Assembly (NCBI GenBank): GCA_020055645.1
Contig: CM034546.1
Span: 82,212,001-82,276,000 of the forward strand
Source of the DNA: Tomocerus qinae
Taxonomy: Eukaryota > Arthropoda > Collembola > Entomobryomorpha > Tomoceridae
Length of the DNA stretch: 64,000 bases
Direction: 5' to 3'
Under the pieces are notes generated by a model that did no database searches, was not told where the DNA came from, and saw nothing but the letters and a program-made list of their open reading frames with translations. Positions 10,761 to 21,436 of this stretch are shown one piece after another (position 1 is the first letter of the stretch; each line of letters opens with the position of its first letter). The position numbers were made by a program, and so were the translations under genes.

Positions 10761-12115
10761 ATTACGAATTTACATTCTGCATGTTTATGAGACACAACGA
10801 AGGGTGTTCTCACAAATTGTGGAAGAATATTTGAAGTCATAAGTGATATATCTCGAAGAAGTTGGTAAATCATTGACACCGTTTTCAGTGCGTCTACTGG
10901 GAATCTCAAATGGACGTACACAAATAGGTTGATTCGAAAAGCGTGAGAAATCATTGCAACGACCCTCTTGCTCATTCGTTGGAGTAAATGCGGCCGACTC
11001 CACCAGGTTTAACTGCTGACTTCGTTGCATATTTTCGCTGAAAATATAATAATTACGAATTGACATTCTGCATGTTTAAGAGGCACAACGAGGGGTGTTC
11101 TCACAAATTGTGGAAGAATGTTAGAAGTCATACGTGATATATCTCGAAGAAGTTGGTAAATCATTGACACCGTTTTCAGTGCGTCTATTGGGAATCTCAA
11201 ATGGACGTACACAAATAGGTTGATTCGAAAAGCGTGAGAAATCATTGCAACGACCCTCTTGCTCATTCGTCGGAGTAAATGCGGCCGACTCCATCAGGGT
11301 TAACTGCTGACTTTGTTGCATATTTTCGCTGAAAATATAATAATTACGACTTGACATTCTGCATGTTTAAGAGGCACAACGAAGAGTGTTCTCACAAACC
11401 GTGGAAGAATATTTGAATTCATACGTGATATTTCTCGAAGAAGTTGGTAAATCATTGACACCGTTCTCAGTGCTTCTATTGGGCATCACTAACGGTCGAC
11501 CCTCTTTTTCAGTCAAAAGAAATTGTGCCTTCTTAAAATGAAACTTCTTTTTATTCTTGTTTGGATGAGTAAATGTTGAGTCGGAGGAAGGAACATTGTA
11601 GGAATTTGCATTTAAGGGCCTACTTTCAGGTTGAACTGTTTCAGGATGTCTCAACGTGCTGATTAAATGAGGAAGATGTCGGAAATTGAAGAATAGTTTC
11701 CAGTGTAAAAATGAGGTTTGGCATAAAATATTGTCATGTTAACGTAAAATGTGAGTTCCCACCAAATGTAGAAAAATAGAAAATTTTGGCGATTAATACC
11801 TGGCACTAATTTTGATGTTTTTTGAACTTTTTGGTGTTGAATTGTATACATTTTCTTTGTTGTCACTGATGGACTTCAACGGTTTCTTATTGGTAGCAAT
11901 TTGTGAAGAGCGTAAGAAATCATTGCAACGACCCTCTTGCTCATTCGTGACAACAGCTGATAGTGGTGATGGACCACAAAATGTGGTATTCGATCTACTT
12001 ACAATTATTTGTGAGTGTTGAGTAAGGATGTTTGTTGTAGTTGGGCTTATAACGTCACTGAAAATAAAAAATAACGATGTTTAAGAGGCACATTGTAATG
12101 TGTTGTCACAGACTG
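10761..12115 (-). repeat. Tandem 291-bp exon units of the P-element-like gene
   Basis: Units recur exactly 291 bp apart at the acceptor (11037 and 11328), with a third partial unit at about 11340-11480 and a diverged one at 11805-12115. On the minus strand each full unit has an acceptor (attatattttcag), then a coding stretch with TPTNEQEGRCNDFSRF, then ENGVNDLPTSSRYIT. It ends in the block CENTLRC over the gcatgtttaagaggcacaac motif. The downstream exon at 9924 carries the same core. The third unit has a different N-terminal half (HPNKNKKKFHFKKAQ). Frames are open over 78-95 codons. Confidence 0.8.
11805..12059 (-). CDS. Probable exon of the P-element-like gene (linker)
   Basis: The minus-strand acceptor (tattttcag) lies just above 12059. 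The open stretch contains SAVVTNEQEGRCNDF and DNKENVYNSTPKSSK and ends at a possible donor (GCCAG|GTATTAAT) near 11805. It is low-complexity and polar, as expected for the linker between a THAP zinc finger and the coiled coil. Whether it is spliced to the THAP exon is an inference. Confidence 0.5.
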
Positions 12116-12393
12116 TTTTAAATTGCAATTTTAAAAATTATATTGGACTTATTATTAACCAGTTTGGTTGCAATTGCACAGGAAGCTTCGGAAAGATCTT
12201 AATATAATTTGGAGTCTGACAACTGTTTCCATTTGAGTTGATTGTAGTTACAGACAGATTTGTCTGGATGTCATTCTCATTATTTAACAGCGAAGGATTT
12301 CTAAATGAAAAAATCAATTGATTGTAATTGACTGTCCTGTGGCTTTTAACTTCCAAAACTTGCCAAATTAAAAGAGACTATTACTTTTGTACC

Positions 12394-12633
12394 TTACCTT
12401 TCGATTTGCGCTGGACTTGGTAATGCAGTCGGCTTAAGATATATTTTATGAACACTTGAAAATTCAGAATCCTGAAAATGTTGATCACAAATAAATGTGC
12501 CATTGTAAATGTCACACTTTCTAAACCCCAAAATTTTTCGCCATCTTTCACGTCTACTGGTATCTTTAGGAAAAGTGTGAAACGGGCAAAATGTATTTTC
12601 ACTATTGTGAAACGATGTAAAGAAAGTAAACAA
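12394..12633 (-). CDS. THAP DNA-binding domain exon (P-element-like transposase)
   Basis: The minus strand encodes FHTFPKDTSRRERWRKI, then GTFICDQHFQDSEF and LKPTALPS. This matches the second half of a THAP domain: conserved Phe-Pro, Trp, the C-x2-H zinc ligands (ICDQH) and the AVPSxF-like end (here TALPS). The first Cys pair is not clear in this frame and probably lies in an upstream exon. THAP domains bind element ends or promoter DNA. The exon is 2-5 kb upstream of the catalytic domain on the same strand, the N-to-C order of THAP9 and P transposases. Confidence 0.7.
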   Translation of the reverse strand: MFTFFTSFHNSENTFCPFHTFPKDTSRRERWRKILGFRKCDIYNGTFICDQHFQDSEFSSVHKIYLKPTALPSPAQIER

Positions 12634-12834
12634 GAATATCTACAAAAATATTGCTTTCTGATGTCGCTCACTATTGGTTCTTACTCAACTTCTTTGCTAT
12701 TGGTGGACAAGAAAATGCGGACAGGAACATTATAACTTGCACTATTATGGTAGATGGGCTTTCGCTTTCTTATACTTTAGCGAAGCGACAGAGCGCCAAG
12801 ATTCAATTTTCTTTGTCAAAATACATGGTAAAAC

Positions 12835-13617
12835 CAGTGTTCGATTTTATCCGGCTAAAAAGCTTTTTGACCAACCAGCCGGCTAAAATGGTTAAAATGG
12901 TTAAAATGGTTAAAATGGCTAAAAATGTCCATATCCTTGAAACCTCCTTGATTTTGCAGCACAGGAGTTCAAACTTCAAGCCTCAGCAGAGCGTCCAACA
13001 AATGAATAAAAATAGACTGGCGCCATTTTGTTCTGTGTACTCTCTTCTCAAACAAATTCATTCTCTGATCAAGTTGAAGATTGAAGTTTCTATTTTATTT
13101 GTTTTTCAAAGTATACATTTTTAAAATTTAACTACATTTTAGTTACGATATCAAATACTGTTACATTTCTATCGGATTTTACAGTTTTCGCAGATAATGT
13201 CATCAAAGAAAAAAACAAAACGAAGAACGCCGGCACGACGACGCTCTGCTGCAACCGCGTCACGTTTTAGTGCACCTGCCTGACCGTATACTTATTCGCC
13301 AAGAAACAAGACTGACAAGGTTTAGCGTAGTCTTATGTCTTCACAACGGTTAGCTGGAAGAATTGTGACCAGAAGATTGATTTGTAGATTGCAAGTATGT
13401 AAGCCCTTCTTAAACAAAATTAGTTTAAACTTTGGTGTAGATCAAGGATAGGCTAATCCAGGCAAAATAGGGTTTTATTTTGCCCCATTTTATGTATATT
13501 TTATTTTTGGCCATTTTAACCAATTTAGCCATTTTATCCGCCGGCTAACAAGGGTATTTTGCCAGCCGGCTAGCCATTTTAACCTGACCATTATAGCCGG
13601 CTGGTCATCGAACACTG
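12835..13617. mobile_element. Non-autonomous hAT-type element A (783 bp)
   Basis: The terminal inverted repeats start CAGTGTTCGAT / ATCGAACACTG. They are flanked by a perfect 8-bp target duplication GGTAAAAC (12827-12834 and 13618-13625). CAGTGTT-type ends with an 8-bp duplication are diagnostic of hAT elements. The interior has inverted copies of a 'ccggctaaaatggttaaaat' block and no transposase. A shorter relative is at 44955-45201. Confidence 0.9.
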
Positions 13618-13992
13618 GGTAAAACTCCCGACCCCCTAACTTGTGACGTACTGTCAATTCCTCGTAGTGATGGTATTACCCATTGCGGAGTGGCACTTGG
13701 ATACGCATTCTGATTGGCTGAAATTTTTTGAAATCCAGCCTTCTGATTGGCTATTGCTATAACGAATATTTTATAGATTCCCCAGATGGGGGAATTTTAG
13801 CAACACTTTACAATTTACTACAAATTGCAATGCACTAAATCAATATCATGCACAGGATGCACACAAAGATCATAACTTTGCAAGGTAACGTTCTCATTCT
13901 ACTATTATGAATCATTTACCGCGTATAGTAATTAAAAACCCTGATGTTGAAGTGTGAAATGTGAATCTCTCTTATATTTTGGGTGAATTTGT

Positions 13993-14095
13993 TGTGTTTG
14001 TGTGTGTTATTATTTGAGAGCCTGAATTTGGCTCAGTGGCGTTGGAATGTTACAAATAATTCCAGGCTCTCAACACACACAAGTCACAAAATACA
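13993..14095. repeat. Hairpin motif copy 1 (AGAGCCTG...CAGGCTCT)
   Basis: A stem of tgtgtgt...gagagcctg with ccaggctctc...acacaca encloses a conserved loop containing ggctcagtggcgttggaa. Two more copies lie at about 15456-15550 and 16487-16575. Confidence 0.75.
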
Positions 14096-14510
14096 ATAAT
14101 AATATCTCAGCTCATTCCACTTTTTGCTGCTCTTCTCTCTCGAAGCAGCAAAGGAGTGGCATCAAACGGATTTTGAGCGAACAACAATTTTCAACCTGGC
14201 AGAGCCAGATTTAAATCAAGCGTAGTTTGGCTTGATCTATCTCTGTCTCTGCTCCAGTCTGTTGTCGCATGCTGATTGACTGAAATTTTTTGGTATCTTC
14301 TCCTATCTGCTGTCAACTATTCTCTGTTGACCAAGTGCTGCCGTTGGACCATTTGCCGGATTTCAAATTAAAAAAACGTCATAACTAAGGTGATTTTCAT
14401 CCCAGTTATCATTGGTAATTCCGATTCAAACAATCACAAATGACACATTCGGTTGATTGTACTTGGGCAGACAACCGAGTACAATAAACCGAATGTGTCA
14501 TTTGGTTTTT

Positions 14511-15445
14511 GTGCATTCTGTGTATTATATTCATGTATTGTATTTTGTAGTACTTCGAATATTTTATAGATTCCCTAGATGGGGGAATTTTAACAATACT
14601 TTGCAATTTACTACAAAATACAATACACTATATGAATATTCTACACAGGAGGCACACAAAGATTATAACTTTGCAAGGTACAACAACGGAGTCATTTGTG
14701 AATGTTTGAATCGGTTTAAAATTATTAAAAGTAGAATGAATATGATTCCGTTGTTGTACCTTGCAACATTAATTTTTTGTGTGCATTCTGTGTATTATAT
14801 TCATGTATTGTATTTTGTAGTACTTCGAATATTTTATAGATTCCCCATATGGGGGAATTTTAACAACACTTTGCAATTTGCTACAAAATACAATACACTA
14901 TATGAATATTCTACACAGGATGCACACAAAGATTATAGCTTTGCAAGGTACAACAACGGAGTCATTTGTGAATGTTTGAATCGGTTTAAAATTGTTAAAA
15001 GTAGAATGAATATGATTCCGTTGTTGTACCTTGCAACATTAATTTTTTGTGTGCATTCTGTGTATTATATTCATGTATTGTATTTTGTAGTACTTCGAAT
15101 ATTTTATAGATTCCCAGATGGGGGAATTTTAGCAACACTTTGCAATTTGCTACAAAATACAATACACTATATGAATATTCTACACAGGATGCACACAAAG
15201 ATTATAACTTTGCAAGGTACAACAACGGAGTCATTTGTGAATGTTTGAATCGGTTTAAAATTATTAAAAGTAGAATGAATATGATTCCGTTGTTGCACCT
15301 TGCAACATTAATTTTTTGTGTGCATTCTGTGTATTATATTCATGTATTGTATTTTGTAGTACTTCGAATATTTTATAGATTCCCCAGATGGGGGAATTTT
15401 AGCAACACTTTGCAATTTACTACAAAATACAATTCCTATCAATAA
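14511..15445. repeat. 270-bp tandem repeat, about 3.5 copies, each with two hairpins
   Basis: The marker gtgcattctgtgtattatat occurs at 14511, 14781, 15051 and 15321, exactly 270 bp apart. Each unit holds a 19-20-bp perfect stem (tgcaaggtacaacaacgga with its complement). It also holds a long imperfect stem spanning the tagattccccagatggggga centre. The unit derives from the inner part of the inverted ends of the host element. The 263-residue open frame across it is a repeat artefact. Confidence 0.9.
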
Positions 15446-15455
15446 GATTAATGTA

Positions 15456-15550
15456 AAGTGTGTGTGTTAACATTTCAGAGCCTGAATTTGGTTCAGTGGC
15501 GTTGGAAAGTTACAAACAAATCCAGGCTCTCCGCACACACAAGTCACACA
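15456..15550. repeat. Hairpin motif copy 2 (AGAGCCTG...CAGGCTCT)
   Basis: Same loop and stem as the copy at 13993-14095, with ggttcagtggcgttggaaag in the loop. The adjacent 15555-15770 is also related to 14100-14290, so this is a duplication longer than the hairpin itself. Confidence 0.7.
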
Positions 15551-15825
15551 GTTCTCAGCTCACAGCTCATTCCAATTCCACTTCTTTGCTCAAGAAGTAG
15601 CAAAGAAGTGGCATCAAACGGATTGTAAGCGAACAATTTCAAACTGGTCGAGCCAAATTTTGAACTGAAGCGAGATCGGATACGATCTCCGTCTCTGCTC
15701 CTATGTGTTGTCCATCTGCTGTCTGTTGTCCATCTTATGTCTGTTGTCCATTTGCTATCAGCGGTCAGGGCTGTCATCTGTTTGGTAAGGAAAGTAGAGG
15801 GGGGAGGGAGGGTTTAAATTAAAAT

Positions 15826-16225
15826 TGTTAAGGGTGGGTCCAAATTAAAATTGTTAAGGGTGGGTTCAAATTAAAACTGTTAAAGGTGGGTTCAAATTGA
15901 AATTGTTAAGGGTGGGTTCAAATTAAAATTGTTAAGGGTGGGTTCAAATTATAATTGTTAAGGGTGGGTTCAAATTAAAATTTTTAAGGGTTGGTTCAAA
16001 TTAAAATTGTTAAGGATGGGTTCAAACTAAAATTGCTAAGGGTGGGTTCAAATTAAAATTGTTAAGAGTGGGTTCAAATTAAAATTGTTAATGGTTGGTT
16101 CAAATTAAAATTGTTAAGGGTGGGTTCAAATTAAAATTGTTAAGGGTTGGTTCAAATTAAAATTGTTAAGGGTTGGTTCAAATTAAAATTGTTTAGGGTT
16201 GGTTCAAATTAAAATTGTTAAGAGT
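15826..16225. repeat. 26-bp minisatellite
   Basis: About 15 copies of a unit made of 'gggttcaaattaaaattgtt' plus 'aagggt', with few substitutions (ggttgg for gtgggt). Confidence 0.9.
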
Positions 16226-16486
16226 ATGGTTTTACTGGATGAAAATGTTAAGTATTAAGGGGGTTCGAATTTAAAATGATAAAAGGCGGTTAAAAATTAA
16301 AATTTTAAAAAGAGGGTAAAATGAAAATCTTAACAGGAAGTTAAAAATTAAATTTTAAGAGTAGGTAATGGCAAAAACAATAGCATACAGAATTAAATAA
16401 CGAAAGATGGTACAATTTTTACTTTCTATATTAATATGATCCTAATCATCATCATCATCAGTTTATATAAGCTGTTTGCATTTAAT

Positions 16487-16575
16487 GTGGGTGTGTGTGT
16501 TATTGTTCGAGAGCCTGAATTTGGCTGAGTAGCGTTGAAATGTTACAAACAACAACAGGCTTTCAACACACACAC
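16487..16575. repeat. Hairpin motif copy 3 (GAGCCTG...CAGGCTTTC)
   Basis: Third copy of the motif at 13993 and 15456, more diverged (ggctgagtagcgttgaaatg in the loop). Confidence 0.65.
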
Positions 16576-17040
16576 GAAATTAAATAATATTCTCGGCTTG
16601 ATAAACTTAATAGGAGAAGGGAGAGGAGTGAGTTCATAAGTCGGAAACCTCTAGCTCAAATTCCTAAATGGTGAAGCAAGATTGGGAGACTTCCAACTCA
16701 AATTGCTAAACGGTGTAGCATGAGTGGGAGACTTAAAACTCAATTTCGAAACTTAGTAAACACGGGTATAGATTCGAATCTTTACTTTAAGGGTTTATTA
16801 TTTATCAATAAAGACAAAAATGTAAAACATTTGGGTAGATTAAGTGTGGTCTGTTACATCTAGACTCGGTCATTGGTTGGTACTTTTCCACAAAATAAGT
16901 TGTATTTGGCTTATAAGAGTATATAATAAAGTTTTGTCAAATACTTTCAGTGTAAAATTAGTAGCCTTAAGGTTAAAATTTTTTAAATCAAATTTTAAAC
17001 TTTAAAACTAATTATTTAAATTTTTTAAATTTTCTTTTTC

Positions 17041-17092
17041 GAATATTCAAGCGCCCTGTTACTGCCCCGTCCGTAGGACGGGTAACCTTACT
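17041..17092 (+). mobile_element. Helitron-like terminal hairpin (family 2)
   Basis: A stem CCCCGTC...GACGGG lies between TTACTG and TAACCTTACTAC. It is closely related to the terminus at 3213-3249 but ends CTAC rather than CTAG, so the end has decayed or lies elsewhere. Confidence 0.35.
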
Positions 17093-18281
17093 ACTGTAAA
17101 TGGAATTTAAGTTAGACCCGTGCAAGACAGAATTTCCATAAGTGAATATTAAAAGGTTTAAAAATCGTGCAAAATTTTATTGATGATATGCCTTGGCAAC
17201 TGCATAATGTCACTATTGAATTTATGTTTGCTGAATGCAAAATCTAATTCAAAGTTTATCTATTGCTTAGATACAAATTAAAAACAAATAAAAAACGAAA
17301 TTCGCGTTTCAGATAACCTACAAAGAATTGGCACGGGTCTAATTTTAATTCCATCAACAATAGTTATTGATAAACTGCCTCCGCTTCAAACAGATGACTC
17401 ATTAGGTTTTATTCTACTGCATTGACAGTTGCAAACCAATAATTTTACTCAAATCTCTAATAGCAATAACGATAACATACAGAATTTTACGACTCCAACC
17501 TAGACCATGTAATAATATTATACACAGAAGGATTTTGCATGAAGTCTGAAAGTTAGCTAACATATAACGAGAGATGCTACTATCTTAGTTAATAATAATC
17601 TTATCTTTCACTCTATCAGTACTGAAATTTGAAAATTAAAATAATTAAAATGCATAATAATAGTACAAAATATTACCCTATTCAGCGTTCTTTTCTTGCT
17701 CATTTATAATCCTATTATTTGGTATTTTTGTTTGCGGCTGGGGAAGCAGTGGGCTGTGAAGTAATCGTGATGAAAATCAGTAGACCACTCAACTGTGTGG
17801 TCTATAATTCGTCAAATAGATTTGTGGGTTAATAGATAGCAAAAACTTATAGGGATCATAAATAAATAATAAAAATAAAATATTTACATACAGGGATACA
17901 CATAGTGCTCGATGATGTTCGACAGAAGGATCTCCATCAGAACTCCTTTATTTTCCTTCGGTGAAGGACACAGGAATTGAGTTCTGATTGATGGAGATCA
18001 ACGCTAGAATTTCTCCTTCTTTAGGTACGTCCGCACTGCAATCTCCGATATCAGAATCAGTTACGACGAATATCCTGTGTATGATATTCATGTAGCGCAT
18101 TGCAATTTGTAGTAAATTGTAAAGTGTTGCTAAAATTCCCCCATCTGGGGAATCTATAAAATATTCGTTATAGCAATAGCCAATCAGAAGGCTGGATTTC
18201 AAAAAATTTCAGCCAATCAGAATGCGTATCCAAGTGCCACTCCGCAATGGGTAATACCATCACTAGGAGGAATTGACAGTA

Positions 18282-19484
18282 AGCTGCCGTCAAAATATTG
18301 ACCCAAAATACCACTTTTCATTTTAGTTGACATTGTCCGCAGGTTGAATGCTATCATGGACCTGACATTCAAGCTAATATTTGTGTTTGTGTCAATATAT
18401 TGTTTTTGCAGACCTAACTCTTGTATTTTAAGGTAAAAACACTGACCTAAATGAAAAAGACAACCATATATACCTGAGTGCTTGGTAAAAAAAAGCGTTT
18501 TTAACTCCTATTTCAAAATCAATTATAACTTCTCTAGGCTGTCACACTTCTACTATGTTTGAAGAAATAATAACTTCAAATAATTTTACGTACGTGGCTT
18601 CTGTCTTATTTGGTAACAAGGCGAAAATCAAAGGATTTTATTGATTAATTAATTTTATTATCTTGTGCTAAGGGAGATTACGAGCGAAGAAAACAAATAT
18701 CAGGAGTACTAATTTACGTAGCAAATAATACATTACAGACAACATCACAGAATTACAGAGTACAATATTTAAATATATAATTTATATATTTTTTAAAAAC
18801 ATTTAAAGCAATGGTATCAAAAATCCAGCAACCCTTGTGTGTTCCTCGATAGTCCAGGATTCCAAATATTTAAGTCCCATAAAAATCGGACTTATCCTTC
18901 GGGAGGAATAAAGCCAGATGTAAAACATTATTTAACACTAGGGGGTCACAGCAGGGCCCAGGTCCTGTTAGAAATAAAGCTAGTGTGTGTATTCCGGGGC
19001 AGTATTGTACGATTTAAGTAGAATGTAATTCAGATGCATAGATGTTTTATATTAATTCCAATTGACCTTTTCACGGTTTCTAATTTAGTGGGCCATGGAA
19101 GAGACTTAACATTGATAGAGAGTCAAAAATCTAAAACCGAATCAACTTTTTGGGTTAAAGTAAGAGAGTGATTGTGATAGGTACCTGTGCAACCACTGTC
19201 TTATTTCAACCAACTTTTGTTTTTAAATTGAAATGTGGGCATTGGTAACTTACTCCGGTCCAAGCACGTATCCAGAGGGGGGCGGCCCCCTAAATTTACA
19301 GAAAAAGCAATTTTTTGTAAGGTTAAAAATCCAAAAAATTTCAAATCGAACCTGCCTTAATTTTCCAAATATATTTTGGTGGCCCCCCCTTGGTCAAATT
19401 CCTTTATACATGCTTGTTCCGGTCACCCACCATGATCACTTGGCTAAGGGTCTACGGTACTCTGATTCACCGTTATGCATACTG
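18282..19484. other. Unassigned sequence
   Basis: No gene is supported. The stretch 18860-18930 (cttatccttcgggaggaata) has inverted similarity to about 63560-63620, so it is a dispersed repeat. Around 19270-19390 a C-rich stretch (ggggggcggcccccta) is of unknown origin. Confidence 0.5.
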
Positions 19485-20277
19485 CCATTAATTGAGCCTT
19501 TTATACGATCAACTTGCTATCTCGTATCCAGGGGGTATCCAGATATTTTTTAAAGCATTGTTACTCAGGCCGACGAAATGTTATGAAATTTAAAACAGCC
19601 GAATCCCCTGGTGGATAAAAAAGCCAAAAATAAATCAAAAACCTTTTGACTGATTCAATTTATCAGTTCAATAGAAGATTTATAAAGAAAGAAACGAAGA
19701 GCGAAAGTTTATTAATGAAAACTACCCACAGCAACCTTACCAACTGTAAAATATGAACTCAAATTCCAATTCTTTATGTAATTAAAATATATAGATTGAT
19801 TCACTAAATTTTAAATACTGTAGTACAAACATATTTTTACAAGATACAGTTACAACGTCTACTCATCTAAAAATGCCCAATCCGCTCTGAATTCCATTGG
19901 AATTGGAACCTAGTGGGTTAATGTTTTTAAATCTTTTACAAGTGGATTTAAATCCATCAACCAGCTGGATTTACATAAAGAAACGGAATTTAAGTTCATA
20001 TTTTACAGTTTCAATATTTTGTTAGAATGGTACGGTATGAAAAAAAGATTGCTGTGGGTAGTTCTCATTAAAAAACTTTCGTTCTCCGTTCTTTCTTAAT
20101 AAATCTCCTATTGAACTGATAATTTGAATCAGGCAAGAGGTATTTCCACCAGGGGATTCGGCTGTTTTAAATTTCATAACATTTCGTCGGCCTGAGTAAC
20201 AATGCTTTAAAAATATCTGGATACTCCCTGGATACGAGATAGCAAGTTGATCGTATAAAAGGCTCAATTGACAATGG
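19485..20277. mobile_element. Foldback element with arms of about 240 bp
   Basis: The left arm (19485 to about 19736) is the inverted copy of the right arm (about 20049-20277). Shared blocks are attgagccttttatacgatc, gaaatgttatgaaatttaaa and ctacccacagcaa. The loop is about 310 bp. The 81-residue minus-strand open frame inside the right arm has no visible domain and is probably accidental. No clear target duplication was found. Confidence 0.8.
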
Positions 20278-21430
20278 ACTATTTTGAGATCAAGTTAGTT
20301 TAATTGGCAATATAGCTTTCAATTAGAAAATGTAATGCTTTTGATTGTAATTTTTTGGTCGCATAAGAGAGTTTGAACTTTTATGTGGGACGTTTATTTT
20401 CGAATTGATCCCATTATTCCTGAGTACCATTCCTGTCTCATTGGTCTGTTATACTGGGACCAAGATTCAAGTAGTCATGGGCATGGGTACTCAGCCTTTG
20501 GAGTTATAACTAAAAGACCCATAATATGAGTCAGAGTAACTCAACATTATACCCAAAATGTGACCCTAATGACTGACCAGATTAAGTGCCGATAATCACA
20601 ATACAATTTCAACACAAAAATGTTGACCTTAGGTCGTAATAAGGTGCAGTTTTAGAATATTTTTTGACTCTAGGTTTGAAGTAACTCATTGCGCATAGTA
20701 TCATTAACCTTTTCGGCACCATATTATTTCTCAAAAAATGTCCCATGGTGACCAAGTTTCCCTCTAATACACTACGAACACTCCCCGATATGTTTTCAGA
20801 GAAAAAATATCTCTGGACCGATACTTATTTGAAGAGTTTTTTCTACTGACTACGCAACTTTAAAAATGCTGAAGGGACAAAATGCAATAAGTTTTGTAGT
20901 ATTTATACCACTGAGAATCAGGATGGTATAGTTCACTTTCCAAATGGCACAACAGCGAAATAAAAATATATGGAGGTTTTGTCATCGCCTGAGTATGCAT
21001 AATCAGTTGAGTACGTACCCCAAAATCCCGTATTTTATCAAAAAATATTATAATGCTAGTAAATTGAGATGGATAGAAGGAGTAAGAGAAGGCGGGGAGA
21101 TAAATTGAAATTATTTTTAAAGTCCCTCCAAATACCTCCAAATAAAACTTGTTGTGTTAATACAGAACTTATTTTCACAACAGATTACAATTTTTCAATT
21201 CAATTCAACACTCGCAAAGTTTCATAGTTATACACTAAGAACAGAAACAGGTAACATACATACATAATTCTAAATTGTAATATTAATAACCATCATTTAA
21301 ATGAACTTTTAAATACATCGCGAAGATAGTCCATTAGGAGCTCTTACCATCTGAAAGCGAAGTACAGACATTAAGTATTTATTGATTGATAATATTATTA
21401 AATATTAATTGAATTAGTGAAATTTTTCTT
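20278..21430. other. Unassigned intergenic sequence
   Basis: AT-rich. Nothing recognisable on either strand apart from short spurious frames. It lies downstream of the piggyBac-like pseudogene. Confidence 0.5.
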
Positions 21431-21436
21431 ACCTGT

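Larger units (their letters stand above)
13651..18279. mobile_element. 4.6-kb element with long inverted ends (TA-flanked)
   Basis: The left end (13651 to about 13885) and right end (about 18070-18279) are inverted copies. Each begins CTGTCAATTCCTC and continues through gtgatggtattacccattg and ttctgattggctg to the tttatagattcccc block. Both ends are flanked by TA (13649-13650 and 18280-18281). The arms are about 210-235 bp. The interior carries 270-bp tandem repeats, a 26-bp minisatellite, three copies of a hairpin motif and long AT-rich stretches; no transposase was recognised. It is probably a non-autonomous foldback or Tc1/mariner-like composite. Confidence 0.75.

Noticed and set aside
12651..13124. 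157-codon plus-strand frame opposite the THAP exon
   Set aside because: It runs across the start of the hAT element A, including its 'ttaaaatgg' tandem, so it is a chance frame through an insertion.
14457..15445. 263-codon plus-strand frame with repeated HSVYYIHVLYF
   Set aside because: It is exactly the 270-bp tandem repeat (90 codons per unit); the same DNA forms hairpins, and no start or domain is supported.
18839..19021. 60-codon plus-strand frame
   Set aside because: The segment is related, inverted, to sequence at 63.56-63.62 kb and is part of a dispersed repeat; there is no domain or codon bias.
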